DNA of 27,359 nucleotides. It comes from Phytophthora quininea (lineage: Eukaryota; Oomycota; Peronosporomycetes; Peronosporales; Peronosporaceae). Below, piece by piece: positions 9,056 through 17,675 of this stretch. The stretch's first letter is position 1. Each line of letters opens with the position of its first letter. Under the pieces are notes generated by a model that saw nothing but the letters and a program-made list of their open reading frames with translations, had not been told where the DNA came from and made no database searches. A program made the position numbers and the translations under genes. The stretch is taken from assembly GCA_011947345.1 (NCBI GenBank), contig JAAVTG010000702.1:1-27359 (forward strand), written 5' to 3'.

Positions 9056-11457
9056 CTAATTCAGCATTCGACTTGTCGTACCTGGTTCAGCTGACTGAGC
9101 ATAGGAAGCACTTGAAAGCTCTGCCAAAGAAACTTTCTGGCCGCGCAAACCTGGGAGGGTTTTCTCCTGCGGAAATCCCATGTCGTTGTTGTTTGGAAAC
9201 GGACGTCGATCTGGTGTCGGAGTCGGCTCAGCGGACTGGGCTTTAATCTCTTGAACCTTTAAAGCGATGGATTTCGCCTTTTTAGCTGCTGCTGCAGCAG
9301 CAGCAGCAGTTTCTGGGGAGGCAGCAGTATCTGGGGAGGCAGGAGTACTAGCATCTTGAGGCGTGTCCGTCGGGTTTTGGGGATCATTATCAGGCTCGAG
9401 TTCACAAAGTACAGCAGCCCAGTACTCCAACGCAGTATCATGATCTTCAGCAATATCGTCCTCCGGGTTATCCTCGTCGGGTTCGGTGCACTCAAACCGA
9501 TCGTCCCGATCTCGCAGCAGTGTTCGTTCCGCGGGATCTATCAATCTCTTTCTTTTCTTTGCTTTCACCGAGTTGCTCGTTTGGTCATATTCACGTACTC
9601 GCTTGCGAACCAATGCCAACTTTCTAGCTTTCTCTGGTGACATTCTGTTTAGCTTGGCAGTGTGGATCAGTGCCAACTCGCTGAAATACCGCTCGCAGGT
9701 GGCTGTATTGACAGCAAACGCTAGGATCGTGAGGGCAAGCTGAGGCAATCTACTTCCTGGCATGTCCTCCTTCATGCTGGACCAGTACGCATCAACCGTT
9801 CTGAAGTCCGAAAAGGACAGCATAGCTCTGTCGTCACCTTTAATCCACCATGCCAAATCTTCATGCAGACCAGTGACATCCTGGTCGATATTGTAGCGCT
9901 TGAAGTAGTAGACCCCAATGCGACACAGTGATCCAATGGTAGTGAGTGCGGTCTTATTTAAAAGTTTTTGCTAGCTTGCTTGTGGGCAGGATGCAGGAAG
10001 AGCGCAAGCAACATCAACGGCTGCTCGCATTGACGCCAACGCTTTTCCACCTCATGAATAAGGCTTTCGCTCCCGAAGGAGTGCTTCGAAAACCCCTCAA
10101 AAATATCAAGATAACACACAACCACATCGGCCATGGTGTTTTCATTGCGCTGCAGTTTGAGAGAAGCATACGAAAGTGGACGTACGACTTCTTCGACATC
10201 ACGAAGCGCGTTCCAGAATGTAGACTTTGCAAATACTTTCAGGGCTCTAGGCAGGTCTTTGTCAGCTCGAAATTTAAGTTCCAGCAACTCCAGCGCTTTT
10301 CGAACGCGTAACAAAGAAGCAAAGCACCCATGCATGCTGTTCCACCTCGTTGCGCAAAGTTGTTTGAAATTCAGCGTGTAACCGTACGTTTCCGTCATAC
10401 ATTTATGTGCTTCAACTAGCCAAACGCTAGAAGAGGTCATAATAGAATTCACGGCATCCGATGCTTGTTTGGTGACCTCAGAATAATTCGACTTTAGCAC
10501 AGCTTTCACTAAATTATTCAAATCATGAGCAAAGCAAATGACAAACGTCATTTGAGGCCACCGAAGACTCAAAATGCGTCGTGCACGACCACACTGACCT
10601 GCATTGTCTGTAACTACAGCGCCAATTATCCATCCGTCTTTTTGCATCTTAATCATTGTGTCCTCCATTTGTTCTGCAATTGCGATACCATCATGACGTG
10701 AACCGGTTTCAAAGAGGCCGTACGTAAGCTCATTTCCATACAACGACAACTTACAGTCCAACAAGTGCTCCTTGGCAATGTTTTGCCAGCCGTCAGAACA
10801 AAAGTTCACACGCCCTCCTGTCTTAGCTTGGCACTGCCGCAACTTTGAGACGTCTTGACCATCACAAGCCACTGCATAGTCGTCCAAAATACGACCACCA
10901 AGTGTCTTTCTCTTTGGCAAAGCATCTGCATCAACTTTCATCCTATGTGCTAGCTCCAGCAGACGCAAAGTAGACGGCCGCTCAATAAAACTGTCTGGAA
11001 GGAGGTTGTCGGCCTGAAATTCAAGAAGAGCACGTTCGAATGCTTTGCGCGAGTCATTTTGTGAAGTTCCAACGAAGAAATCGTCAATAGTCGTCTGGGT
11101 TCTGGAAGGTGGCGCAGGAGTATCACGTTGCGCGCTGGAATCACGAATGTAGCTCAGGTAGAATTGACAGTGCTTGAGGTGGCTTCGAAAGTTCTCTATT
11201 CTTCCTTTGATGCGCCGGGGATCTGACGAGCCGGTGCCCTGTTCGGACGCCTTGGAAGCTTCATTACAATGCCTACACACGTGCCATGTGCGGTTGTTTC
11301 CGCAGTCGACGTTCAAGTCGATGAACTCCTTGCGCTCATCACTTGGGGATGACCCATCGTCGGCTTCGTCGCGTGCACGACTTCCTCCGTTGCGTGAAAG
11401 CGTCCTAACTTGCAGAATGAGAACAGCGGTCGCTGCACGCTCAACAGCCTTGCTCAT
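9056..11457 (-). CDS. hAT-family transposase with BED-type zinc finger (one frame change)
   Basis: This DDE transposase catalyses cut-and-paste movement of hAT-1. From ATG 11455-11457 the order is: a BED-like finger (HVCRHC ... SHLKHC); first catalytic Asp region VNFCSDGWQN; second Asp region VVTDNAGQCGRARR, followed by the hAT CxxH motif (CFAHDLNN); the conserved W motif (CATRWNSMHG); and the C-terminal dimerisation segment TCERYFSELALIHTAKLNRM. A long acidic and Ala/Pro/Thr-rich extension follows, encoded in part by a CTG/CAG repeat (about 9287-9310), and ends at TAG 9056-9058. One frame change lies in AAAAACTTTTAAA at about 9955-9970, where reading otherwise continues perfectly. Apart from that the gene looks intact, so the element may be recently active or the indel may be an assembly error. 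Confidence 0.85.
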
Positions 11458-11681
11458 GGTACAGCGGAGGTAGGACAGCGCGGCAGCGGCAGATCAGCAT
11501 TGGCCGCAGCTAGTTTTTGCGACGATGTGCACGTTTTGTCATGAGTCTGAGCCTGGTTCGGTGCCTGGTCCGTCCAACAACCACTACGGCCAGGTTGTTG
11601 TGGTTGTCCACGTTTTACACCTGGCTTTATCGTGGTTTTTGTAAAACCATCAAGAACCAAAACCGACAACCGCCCAACACT

Positions 11682-11689
11682 GTGTGGAT
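11682..11689. repeat. Right target-site duplication of hAT-1
   Basis: GTGTGGAT is identical to 7221-7228. Its first G doubles as the expected last base of the hAT right terminus, so the boundary is ambiguous by one base. Confidence 0.7.
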
Positions 11690-11818
11690 ACCCTGATATC
11701 GAGCACGATCAACGCATGCAGGAATGCTTTTACCCCCGCCACTGGTTTGCCCTAAATTAATCAGCAAAAACGACTGGAGTACGGCCGAAATTCATTAGCG
11801 AAAACGGATTTTCAAGTA

Positions 11819-12855
11819 CAGCGGTGGGTGAAAAAGTCAACGCCCACCTGAAAATGGCTGGATTTTGTATTGGTGTCGGTGAGTATACTGAAATCAAGTC
11901 TAAATGTTATGTTGAAGTTGGCCAGCTCAGTACTTTGTATGGCCACCAAGGCTAGCACGTGCAGCTTCAAGTCATTTCGGCATCGACATCACAAATTCTT
12001 CCACCACCTTGCCATCGATGGTCGCCCAGATGCGCCGTAGTTTTACGTTCAAGTCATAGATCGAAGTCGCAGGGGTGCGGTTTAGCTCTCGTTTCATGAT
12101 GAACAAGAGATTTTCGATCGGATTAAGGTCGGGACTCTGTGGTGGGTGCCCCAATGATATCAACTTTAGCTCTGGCATACGACCAGCAGTCAGCTTAGCA
12201 CTGTGGGCAGGTGCATTGTCCTGCACAAACAGCGCCTCACCTGAAAGACTTAGAAACTGCTTAGTGATAGGAATTTTCTTGGCGAAGAATCTGCCGGTAG
12301 TAATCTCCAGTGACTGACTTCTCTCCAAAATGAAGCGTCCCAACGCCCGCAGCAGCGATGGAACTCCAAACCATTAGAGATTTCCAGCTGGACTTAAATG
12401 TAGGCACAATGCATCTATGATCAAAGGCCTCATGAGCCCACCGTCACACGGACACTCGTCCAGATGTTTAATGCACCTCCACACACGCCGCATCGCTAAA
12501 AAACACTCTTCTCCGCCAGAGTGTCGTCATCCTGCCAAAGCTTTTGGCGTAGGCTAAACCCTAGGCGGCGGTGCCTCGGGCTTAGGTAAGGTTTCTTTGG
12601 TGCTGAACGGCCGTGAAGGCCCGACCCTCGGATAAGAACTCGAACTAGACCGCAGGACACGTTATATCCGACGTCCTTCGACACCTGAGCAGCTATTGTC
12701 TCGGCACTCACGAAGCGGTTTTTCTCGACCTCCCTCACGATACGACGGTCATGGCGGACGTCAGTGAGGCGGGGACGGCCTGATTGTGGCGGAGCCAAGG
12801 TGTGACCATGCTTCTTGTAGTGCTGTATAAATGTGCGAACACTCCATCTTGGCAT
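11819..12855 (-). mobile_element. Tc1/mariner element, left end identified, right end not found
   Basis: The left end is probably CAGCGGTGGGTGAAAAAGTC after a TA dinucleotide at 11817-11818. GGTGGG ... CCCACC within it can form a small hairpin. The transposase relic occupies 11972-12855 on the minus strand. I could not find the matching inverted terminus to the right (searched by eye to about 13100), so that end is lost or strongly diverged. Confidence 0.6.
11972..12855 (-). pseudogene. Tc1-type DD34E transposase, decayed
   Basis: The N-terminal part from ATG 12853-12855 is a helix-turn-helix DNA-binding region (VRTFIQHYKKHGHT, SGRPRLTD, SAETIAAQV). The catalytic part retains the second Asp in VQDNAPAHSA and the Glu in SPDLNPIENL with 34 residues between them, the Tc1 DD34E spacing. 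The region holding the first Asp (FSDAACVEVH, about 12470-12500) lies in a different frame from the N-terminal part and is followed by two in-frame stop codons. At least two frame changes and these stops make it a pseudogene. The last block ends at TGA 11972-11974. Confidence 0.82.
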
Positions 12856-13479
12856 TTCAAGTTAAAAAGCTAGACAGATCACCGTATTTAGTGTTAATAC
12901 TCAGATAGTATTAGTGGCAAATTAACGCTACTTGCATTATTTATTGTGAGCCGCGATATTTGTGTAGTTATTGAGTCTTGAGGATATGAGACCCGATTGT
13001 AGGTAGCGTTATTTCAAGGTATCATGCAGACAAATTACAACGTTGGGCGATATCTGTCACGGCTTGCAGCTGCGCGAGGTAGGCGTTCCTTCAGTGTTGT
13101 CATGGTGGAGGTGATTTCTTGGTGGTTGCTAGCATAAGACCATAAAGTTCAAACCGCTTTACGTCCGCTGTATGTTGAAATATGCGCACATGTCCTGGCG
13201 TGTTGGCCTGGAATATTTCGCGCAGTAGCATTAGCATGTGCCACGACTCAGAGGCTTTGATGCAAAATAATAGCGATTAATGCAACAGCAGCAGGTTGTA
13301 CTCCCCTTCCTCTTGAATAAATACTGAATGCGCTCAACTTAATTGAATTGCTGAGTTTGGGCCTTTTAAAAATTGATGCAAGATGGATCACAGAGTTGCT
13401 GCCCCTACCTGCACTGTTTTCCACCTCTTTTCACTGCTTTATACATGCCTGTCTTCATTCATATCATAATTTAGTCCGT
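12856..13479. other. Intergenic, one short coding-like segment
   Basis: No gene is identified. On the minus strand at about 13255-13110 a frame of about 50 residues reads WHMLMLLREIF and then VRIFQHTADVKRFELYGLML without stops and looks protein-like. I cannot assign it. It might be a distal piece of the CRN gene lying to its right or part of another decayed element. Confidence 0.3.
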
Positions 13480-13826
13480 AGGCTTGAACAATAATGTTAG
13501 GGTGTGTCTTGGAAAGAATGTCACCAGTAATAGTTATCTACTGGGAGGGAAAACTGCCTCAACCTATCAAACAGTATAACAAAGACCACTTCGACTGCAT
13601 GTACCATACATCCTTTAGAGCTAGGCGGACCAACAGATTAGTAAAGAATTCGGACTTGAATTCACGCTCCTGTGGATGTGTAAAATCCGCGAATCGAACA
13701 AGCATCTTGGTCGTATAACCATTCTGATGGTCTTGTCATCTCGCTTGAGAGACCAAGCAACGGCAAACGCTGCACAAGATTTGCCTGTTCCTTGTGGTAC
13801 CGTTACCCAAGGAATGACGTACGAGG
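13480..13826 (-). pseudogene. Crinkler (CRN) relic, 3' part: P-loop NTPase segment
   Basis: On the minus strand the sequence just left of the hAT-2 insertion encodes a Walker A motif, PQGTGKS (about 13778-13798), preceded by WVTV and followed by a hydrophobic helix ending SLKRDD. This is the form of the NTPase domain found in the C-terminal effector part of many oomycete CRN proteins. Further on, the reading is broken by stops and frame changes, and I lose the similarity before about 13500. Together with the minus-strand CRN N-terminal part at 15511-16062 it forms one gene split by hAT-2. No working product is expected. Confidence 0.65.
13819..13826. repeat. Left target-site duplication of hAT-2
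   Basis: GTACGAGG precedes the left terminus CAGTGTTCCC. The right copy, ATACGAGG at 15511-15518, matches at seven of eight bases. Confidence 0.75.
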
Positions 13827-15510
13827 CAGTGTTCCCGATAATGCAATTTCTAGATTAATGTCTGAGCTGAGAGGAACAAAATGGATAAGTCAATTATTAC
13901 ACATTATATGAGAATCCCGCAGCGAGATCTTACATCGATCACAAGTTGAACATCCCAGTGGTCCATGTTGTACAACAAGCGCATTACGTGCACCTGTTTC
14001 TGCGGCTCCATGCACTTCCTCGGGTCCGCGTACACGAGCTTCGTCGATGAGAAAAACGCTCACATTCGTTATACGTTGGCGGGGTAAACGCCACGTCCTC
14101 ATACTTTGCCTTTCTTGTCACCTTTTGCCTCTTGAACGCCACCTTCACGATCGATCGCGCTTCACCTGCTTTGGGCGTTGCCTTGGCCACTTCTTGCGGT
14201 CTAAATTCAGTCTTTCAGCGGCGGTAAGCGTCTCATCACGCTGCATCTTCACAAGACCAGATTCTAAAACGGGATGGTTAACAACTGCGGCATTGACGGC
14301 AGGCCGTTCCTTCGTCTCTGGGTGTAGCTAAAAATAAAAACTTGGTCGAACATGTGGTGAACAGCAGTGAGCGTCAGCGACGTCTTCTGCAGCTCCTTGG
14401 TAATACCCTCAAACGCTGTTAGCTTTTTTAAGAGGACACGTGCTCGTTCTTGCTCAGCCCGTCGCAGCAGTAGCGACTGCAGGTCGTGGTCCACCAGAAA
14501 GCCATGCCCAAACTGATTAATCGCTGGCTTGAGAAGGACATAACGCTTCGCCATAGCGTACGTACTACACCATCTGATGTTGTCCCGCAATAAAGGTGGT
14601 AGCACCGAAATGGGACGAAGCAATGCGCTGCCCTATCGTCATGAGTTAGGACATCAACAAGTGGACCTTGGTAAGCAGATATGGCTGGCACAGCCAACCA
14701 GGGAATGGCACCTTCCCGACGGCCAATGCACTGGTTTACTTGGCAGTTGTCCCCCACCATGAATTCCACAGCCTCCCACGGCATTCTGTTGCGTGACAGC
14801 GTGTCGGCGATCAAATCAAGCAGGCTCTGTGCACTGAGATCCTCCTCGGCTTCTACAGGACAGAATCAAACACTGCAAAAGTAGCCATGTAGTGACAGCT
14901 GCTGTTAGACCGTCCGTCTAGCACCAAGCCAGACGACTCTGGTAGTTGACGGGGCACTCGCCTCTCGACCTCTTTTGCCAGCTTTCTGATGTAGACGGAT
15001 AGGGTGTCCTCCGAAATGAGGGAAATCGTGGTGTTCTGGCGAACGAGCTGCCGCTCAACAAACGATAACGGAAGGCGTTCACAGATGATCCATTGGCACC
15101 ACCGGTAGATGTCCTGGCTACGCTGGTCCACGAGTCGGAACCCTAGCGCATGAGGTGGTTAACCAAATTAGTGTAGCTGTTTCCTTTTTGTAGAGCTTGA
15201 CGCATGTGTTCTAGGAGGACGTGCCATTATCGGCTTTGATGAACAGTACGGACAGATCTGCTTATTGCTGAACAGCATGATCAAGAGGTGGTGGCGGGTG
15301 GTTGCGAACTTGGGAAGACATGCAAATTGGAGTCTGAGCTCGTCAAACAGTAGAGCTGGAGAGGTCAGCGAATGAATAGCTAGCACGGGTGATCGATCTG
15401 TTGGCTGTGCGAGTACCAGCACCACTTTCAAATTTAAGAAAAATTGCGTCTTATCAAAAACAAATTGGAGGTGTCCAAATTAATTCGACTACTATTTTTG
15501 GGGAACACTG
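13827..15510. mobile_element. hAT element hAT-2 (1684 bp), inserted in a CRN gene
   Basis: The left end is CAGTGTTCCC (13827-13836) and the right end is its exact inverse, GGGAACACTG (15501-15510). An 8-bp target duplication with one mismatch flanks the element. The interior is a decayed transposase gene on the minus strand. It belongs to a different hAT family from hAT-1: protein motifs differ and the termini share only CAGTGTT. The mismatch in the duplication and the broken transposase indicate an old insertion. Confidence 0.85.
13906..15321 (-). pseudogene. hAT-2 transposase, decayed
   Basis: ATG 15319-15321 opens MSSQVRNHPPPPLDHA, followed by a degenerate BED finger (CVKLYKK, then YTNLVNHLM in another frame). 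Next come YRWCQWIICERLPLSFVE and SSGLVLDGRS (first catalytic Asp region), then FMVGDNCQVNQ (second Asp region) and RDNIRWCSTYAMAKRY (the W motif). The C-terminal dimerisation block has NECERF, then in another frame VYADPRKCMEPQKQVH, and ends at TAA 13906-13908. Several frame changes and at least two stops (in the finger and just after it) separate these blocks. It belongs to a hAT lineage that I believe is frequent in Phytophthora genomes. Confidence 0.78.
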
Positions 15511-15518
15511 ATACGAGG
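15511..15518. repeat. Right target-site duplication of hAT-2
   Basis: ATACGAGG immediately follows GGGAACACTG and corresponds to GTACGAGG at 13819-13826. Confidence 0.75.
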
Positions 15519-16062
15519 AGACAATGCACGATTGATTCAAGTGTTCTCCACTCGTCCTGAACTTCGTGGCGGTGATACAGGATCAATCCGTTTCTAGTAA
15601 CATGAATTCCACTGAGTACAACATAATGTTTGGGGATAATGGTGAATTGGCTGCACAAGTTAAACACGAGAGCAGGGCATTGCGTATTGGGCAGCTTCCA
15701 CACTAGGCTCGCCATCGACACCCGGGAATTTCCACCAAGATATTGACAGGTCCCTCAAGAGCTGTGAGTTGAGCATCGGTGACCTCAACCCCCACGTCCT
15801 TAGCAGATAGTCCACTGTCCGCAATCGCCGTCTGTGCTGCCTTTAAGGGTTTCACTTCGCTCGACCTTCCCTCCCATCTTTCTTTGTCAGCCACTTGCCG
15901 TTCTGTTTCTTCGCCAGAAAAAGCTCGAGTTCTCGAGCAGGACTCTTGATGTCCACGTTCGCCGCCTCGATTGCCCTTTTCAACGCAATCAACGATTGTT
16001 GCTCTTTGATGTTGATGGAGAACACTCGCGACCGACTGACTATCGCAGTACAGCTCCGTCAT
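15511..16062 (-). pseudogene. Crinkler (CRN) effector relic, 5' part with LFLAK domain
   Basis: CRN proteins are oomycete effectors delivered into host plant cells and mostly targeted to the nucleus. On the minus strand, ATG 16060-16062 starts MTELYC, a typical CRN opening. After a frame change near 16020 comes the ubiquitin-like LFLAK domain with LELFLAKK followed by KWLT. After another change near 15850 comes the domain end PVNILVEIPG, the counterpart of the HVLVVVP motif that closes the CRN translocation region. A third change near 15705 leads to LYHRHEVQDEW, resembling the segment before the CRN NTPase domain. The gene then stops at the hAT-2 right end. It continues, decayed, at 13826-13480. 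Confidence 0.75.
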
Positions 16063-16077
16063 CTTCTCTGCAGAATC

Positions 16078-16590
16078 TAGAGACACCGCCATTGCTACTA
16101 CTGAGAATAAAACCGAGAAAGCTGATACTGACGCGAAGGTCGGCGCTGGACATGGGGGATGGAAACCATGACGCTGTTCGTGACGATTGAAGCAACAGCG
16201 AGAGAGTTTGATAAGTACTGCGCTGGAAATTTACAACGAACGGCCGTTCCCGTTCATTTAGAGTTTTTGGAGGACGGGGCACCGGAAGATGACTCTGATA
16301 GCGACAGTGATTCGAGCTAAGGATCGTCGTACAGCAGTTCGGATTCAGAATCCGAGTTGGATCCCGATGAGAAAGCTCCGCGCCGGTTGCGATATGGTGA
16401 AGTCAGGACGATTGGCCGTGTCTACCACCTCTTTGAGGTTGCCGTGCAGTCTCATCGTCTCGACAGAGTCGACTACAAGCTGATTGTTCGGGATTCCTAG
16501 TGTTGTTGCTTGTGCTGCTCACACAGACTCGGATGGTGGTCTCTTTGGTCCTGCAAAGAAATTGCCTGCTCCACAGAAGAATTCAACAAT
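16078..16590 (+). pseudogene. Partial, decayed duplicate of FAM21/WASHC2
   Basis: The + strand encodes, in broken frames, segments collinear with the FAM21 gene at 1908-4604. RDTAIATTENKTEKAD (about 16080-16127) matches RDTATAATENGTEKAD. A SALDMG piece (about 16139-16157) and TLFVTIE (about 16170-16190) match SALDMG and KLFVMIE. NERPFPFI (about 16233-16257) and FLEDG follow. A DSDSDSS / SSYSSSDSESE / DPDEKAP run (about 16281-16380) matches the acidic tail. DSDGGLFGPAKK (about 16526-16562) matches the extreme C-terminus. Most of the LFG-repeat tail and a linker are deleted. Stops and frame shifts are frequent. It begins 16 bases upstream of the CRN start codon on the opposite strand and ends next to the methyltransferase gene's stop. 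Confidence 0.82.
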
Positions 16591-16619
16591 CCAACAGCTA
16601 TGCAAAGTGTTCTATTACT

Positions 16620-17675
16620 CTAGGCACCGAAATTGAAGGCGAATCCCGCCTTGGGCTTCGGCTGTTCAGTGTCGGACTCGTGGTCGGAGTCTTCGTTATC
16701 ATCCTCACTTGAGTCTGCATTGTCCTGCTTTGCAGATTTCACCAGCGCGTTCCAGTTGCTCTTGACAGCTACGACGGTGTCGTCCACATCGGCTTCCTGC
16801 AACTCGTGGTAGTAGGCCTCGTTCTCAAAGGTGCGGTCGTAGGCATCGTCGGATGTGGGGTCGTTAAGGAATACTAGGCGAGCAGCGTGTTCGGCGGCAT
16901 GCCCCGCTGCGTCTTGCTGAGCGCAAATTGACGAGCAGTATGCGTTTGTCTTGCACACCACGCAGCGATGCAGCGCATCACCTTCCGCTGCAGCGTCGGC
17001 CAGAGTCTTATTGCAGTGGAAGCAGCTCATTGCACGCCATTCTACTGCCTGGACAAGCTTTTCCTTGCGCCTCCAGACCGTCAGTCCGTAGGCAGAATTG
17101 CCCCAGTTGGGCAGTGCAATCTCCTGCTCGAGAGCAAAACGGCGCTGCAGCTCGCTTTCAAAGCGCATGTCGCCTGTGTCCCCTTGCCATTCCCCGACGT
17201 GCAAGATCACGTCGCCCTGGAACATTTGCACACTACGCACTGCCATCGCATCACCAGGCGGAGGGTAACAGAGGAACAACGTTCGCCCAGCCATGTCTTC
17301 CTGGTTCAGGATTTCAGGTCCGCCACGACCAACGGGGCAGAATGGCGGCACGTGGCCGTGATAGGCGTTGCCGTCTACCCCCTCGGCGCTAGGTGGGCAC
17401 ACATCATAAGCAACGACATCGATATCAGCCTTCTGAAGCAGCGAGCTCCAGTAACCCGTACCAGCACCGACTTCAACGATTGGCGCGTGCTTCGCTATCA
17501 CATCTAGCGCTTCCATAGTTGGAGTAGCGTAAGCATACAGGTGACAGCACCAGTCGCGGCAGTTGTTGCGCCACTCAGCAAGAAGAGGGTAGCTCGGCAT
17601 CTCCTTCAGCACAGTGGATGTGCCTCCTTCCGCTCCGCTCGAGCGCGAATTGTTGTTTTTCGCGGCGGTAGTGCT
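16620..17675 (-). CDS. SAM-dependent methyltransferase-like protein with MYND zinc finger
   Basis: Motif I of Rossmann-fold methyltransferases is clear (VEVGAGTGYW, residues about 46-55 counting from the GTG at 17610-17612). Downstream are HVPPFCPVGRGGPEIL, a conserved FLCYPPPGDAMA segment and LHVGEWQGDTG. A MYND-type finger follows at about 197-243 (CFHC, CVVC, YCSSIC, then H-x3-H in place of the usual H-x3-C). The tail is acidic and ends KAGFAFNFGA. The substrate is unknown. No ATG precedes the first conserved residues in this frame: open reading continues upstream to about 17.70 kb and meets the neighbouring frame at an AAAAACAACAA run near 17660-17680. It may therefore be the C-terminal half of one protein with the gene at 17630-18955. 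An alternative start is the ATG at 17598-17600. Confidence 0.7.
   Translation of the reverse strand, partial: STTAAKNNNSRSSGAEGGTSTVLKEMPSYPLLAEWRNNCRDWCCHLYAYATPTMEALDVIAKHAPIVEVGAGTGYWSSLLQKADIDVVAYDVCPPSAEGVDGNAYHGHVPPFCPVGRGGPEILNQEDMAGRTLFLCYPPPGDAMAVRSVQMFQGDVILHVGEWQGDTGDMRFESELQRRFALEQEIALPNWGNSAYGLTVWRRKEKLVQAVEWRAMSCFHCNKTLADAAAEGDALHRCVVCKTNAYCSSICAQQDAAGHAAEHAARLVFLNDPTSDDAYDRTFENEAYYHELQEADVDDTVVAVKSNWNALVKSAKQDNADSSEDDNEDSDHESDTEQPKPKAGFAFNFGA

Larger units (their letters stand above)
7229..11681. mobile_element. hAT element hAT-1 (about 4.45 kb) carrying extra host-like DNA
   Basis: The left end begins CAGTGTTGG and the right end finishes CCAACACT(G), so the termini are inverted. 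The final G is also the first base of the right target duplication, which suggests one G has been lost there. Perfect 8-bp duplications (GTGTGGAT) flank it. Both ends hold clusters of GGTTGT/ACAACC-like subterminal motifs (7229-7310 and 11570-11681), typical of hAT. The right half carries the transposase (9056-11457, -). The left 1.8 kb is not needed for transposition in known hATs. It contains a truncated bZIP gene (7470-8130, -) and about 0.9 kb of unidentified, visibly GC-rich sequence. The simplest reading is an autonomous hAT that acquired host sequence between its transposase and left terminus. Confidence 0.8.

Noticed and set aside
9287..9330. CAG/CTG repeat as an independent microsatellite feature
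   Set aside because: It encodes the alanine run of the hAT-1 transposase C-terminal extension and is covered there.
12856..13100. Right terminal repeat of the Tc1 element
   Set aside because: A sequence partly resembling the left end (about 12905-12935) is in direct, not inverted, orientation and too diverged to call.
15168..15431. 87-residue frame on the minus strand as a separate gene
   Set aside because: It lies within hAT-2 and overlaps the transposase N-terminus in another frame.
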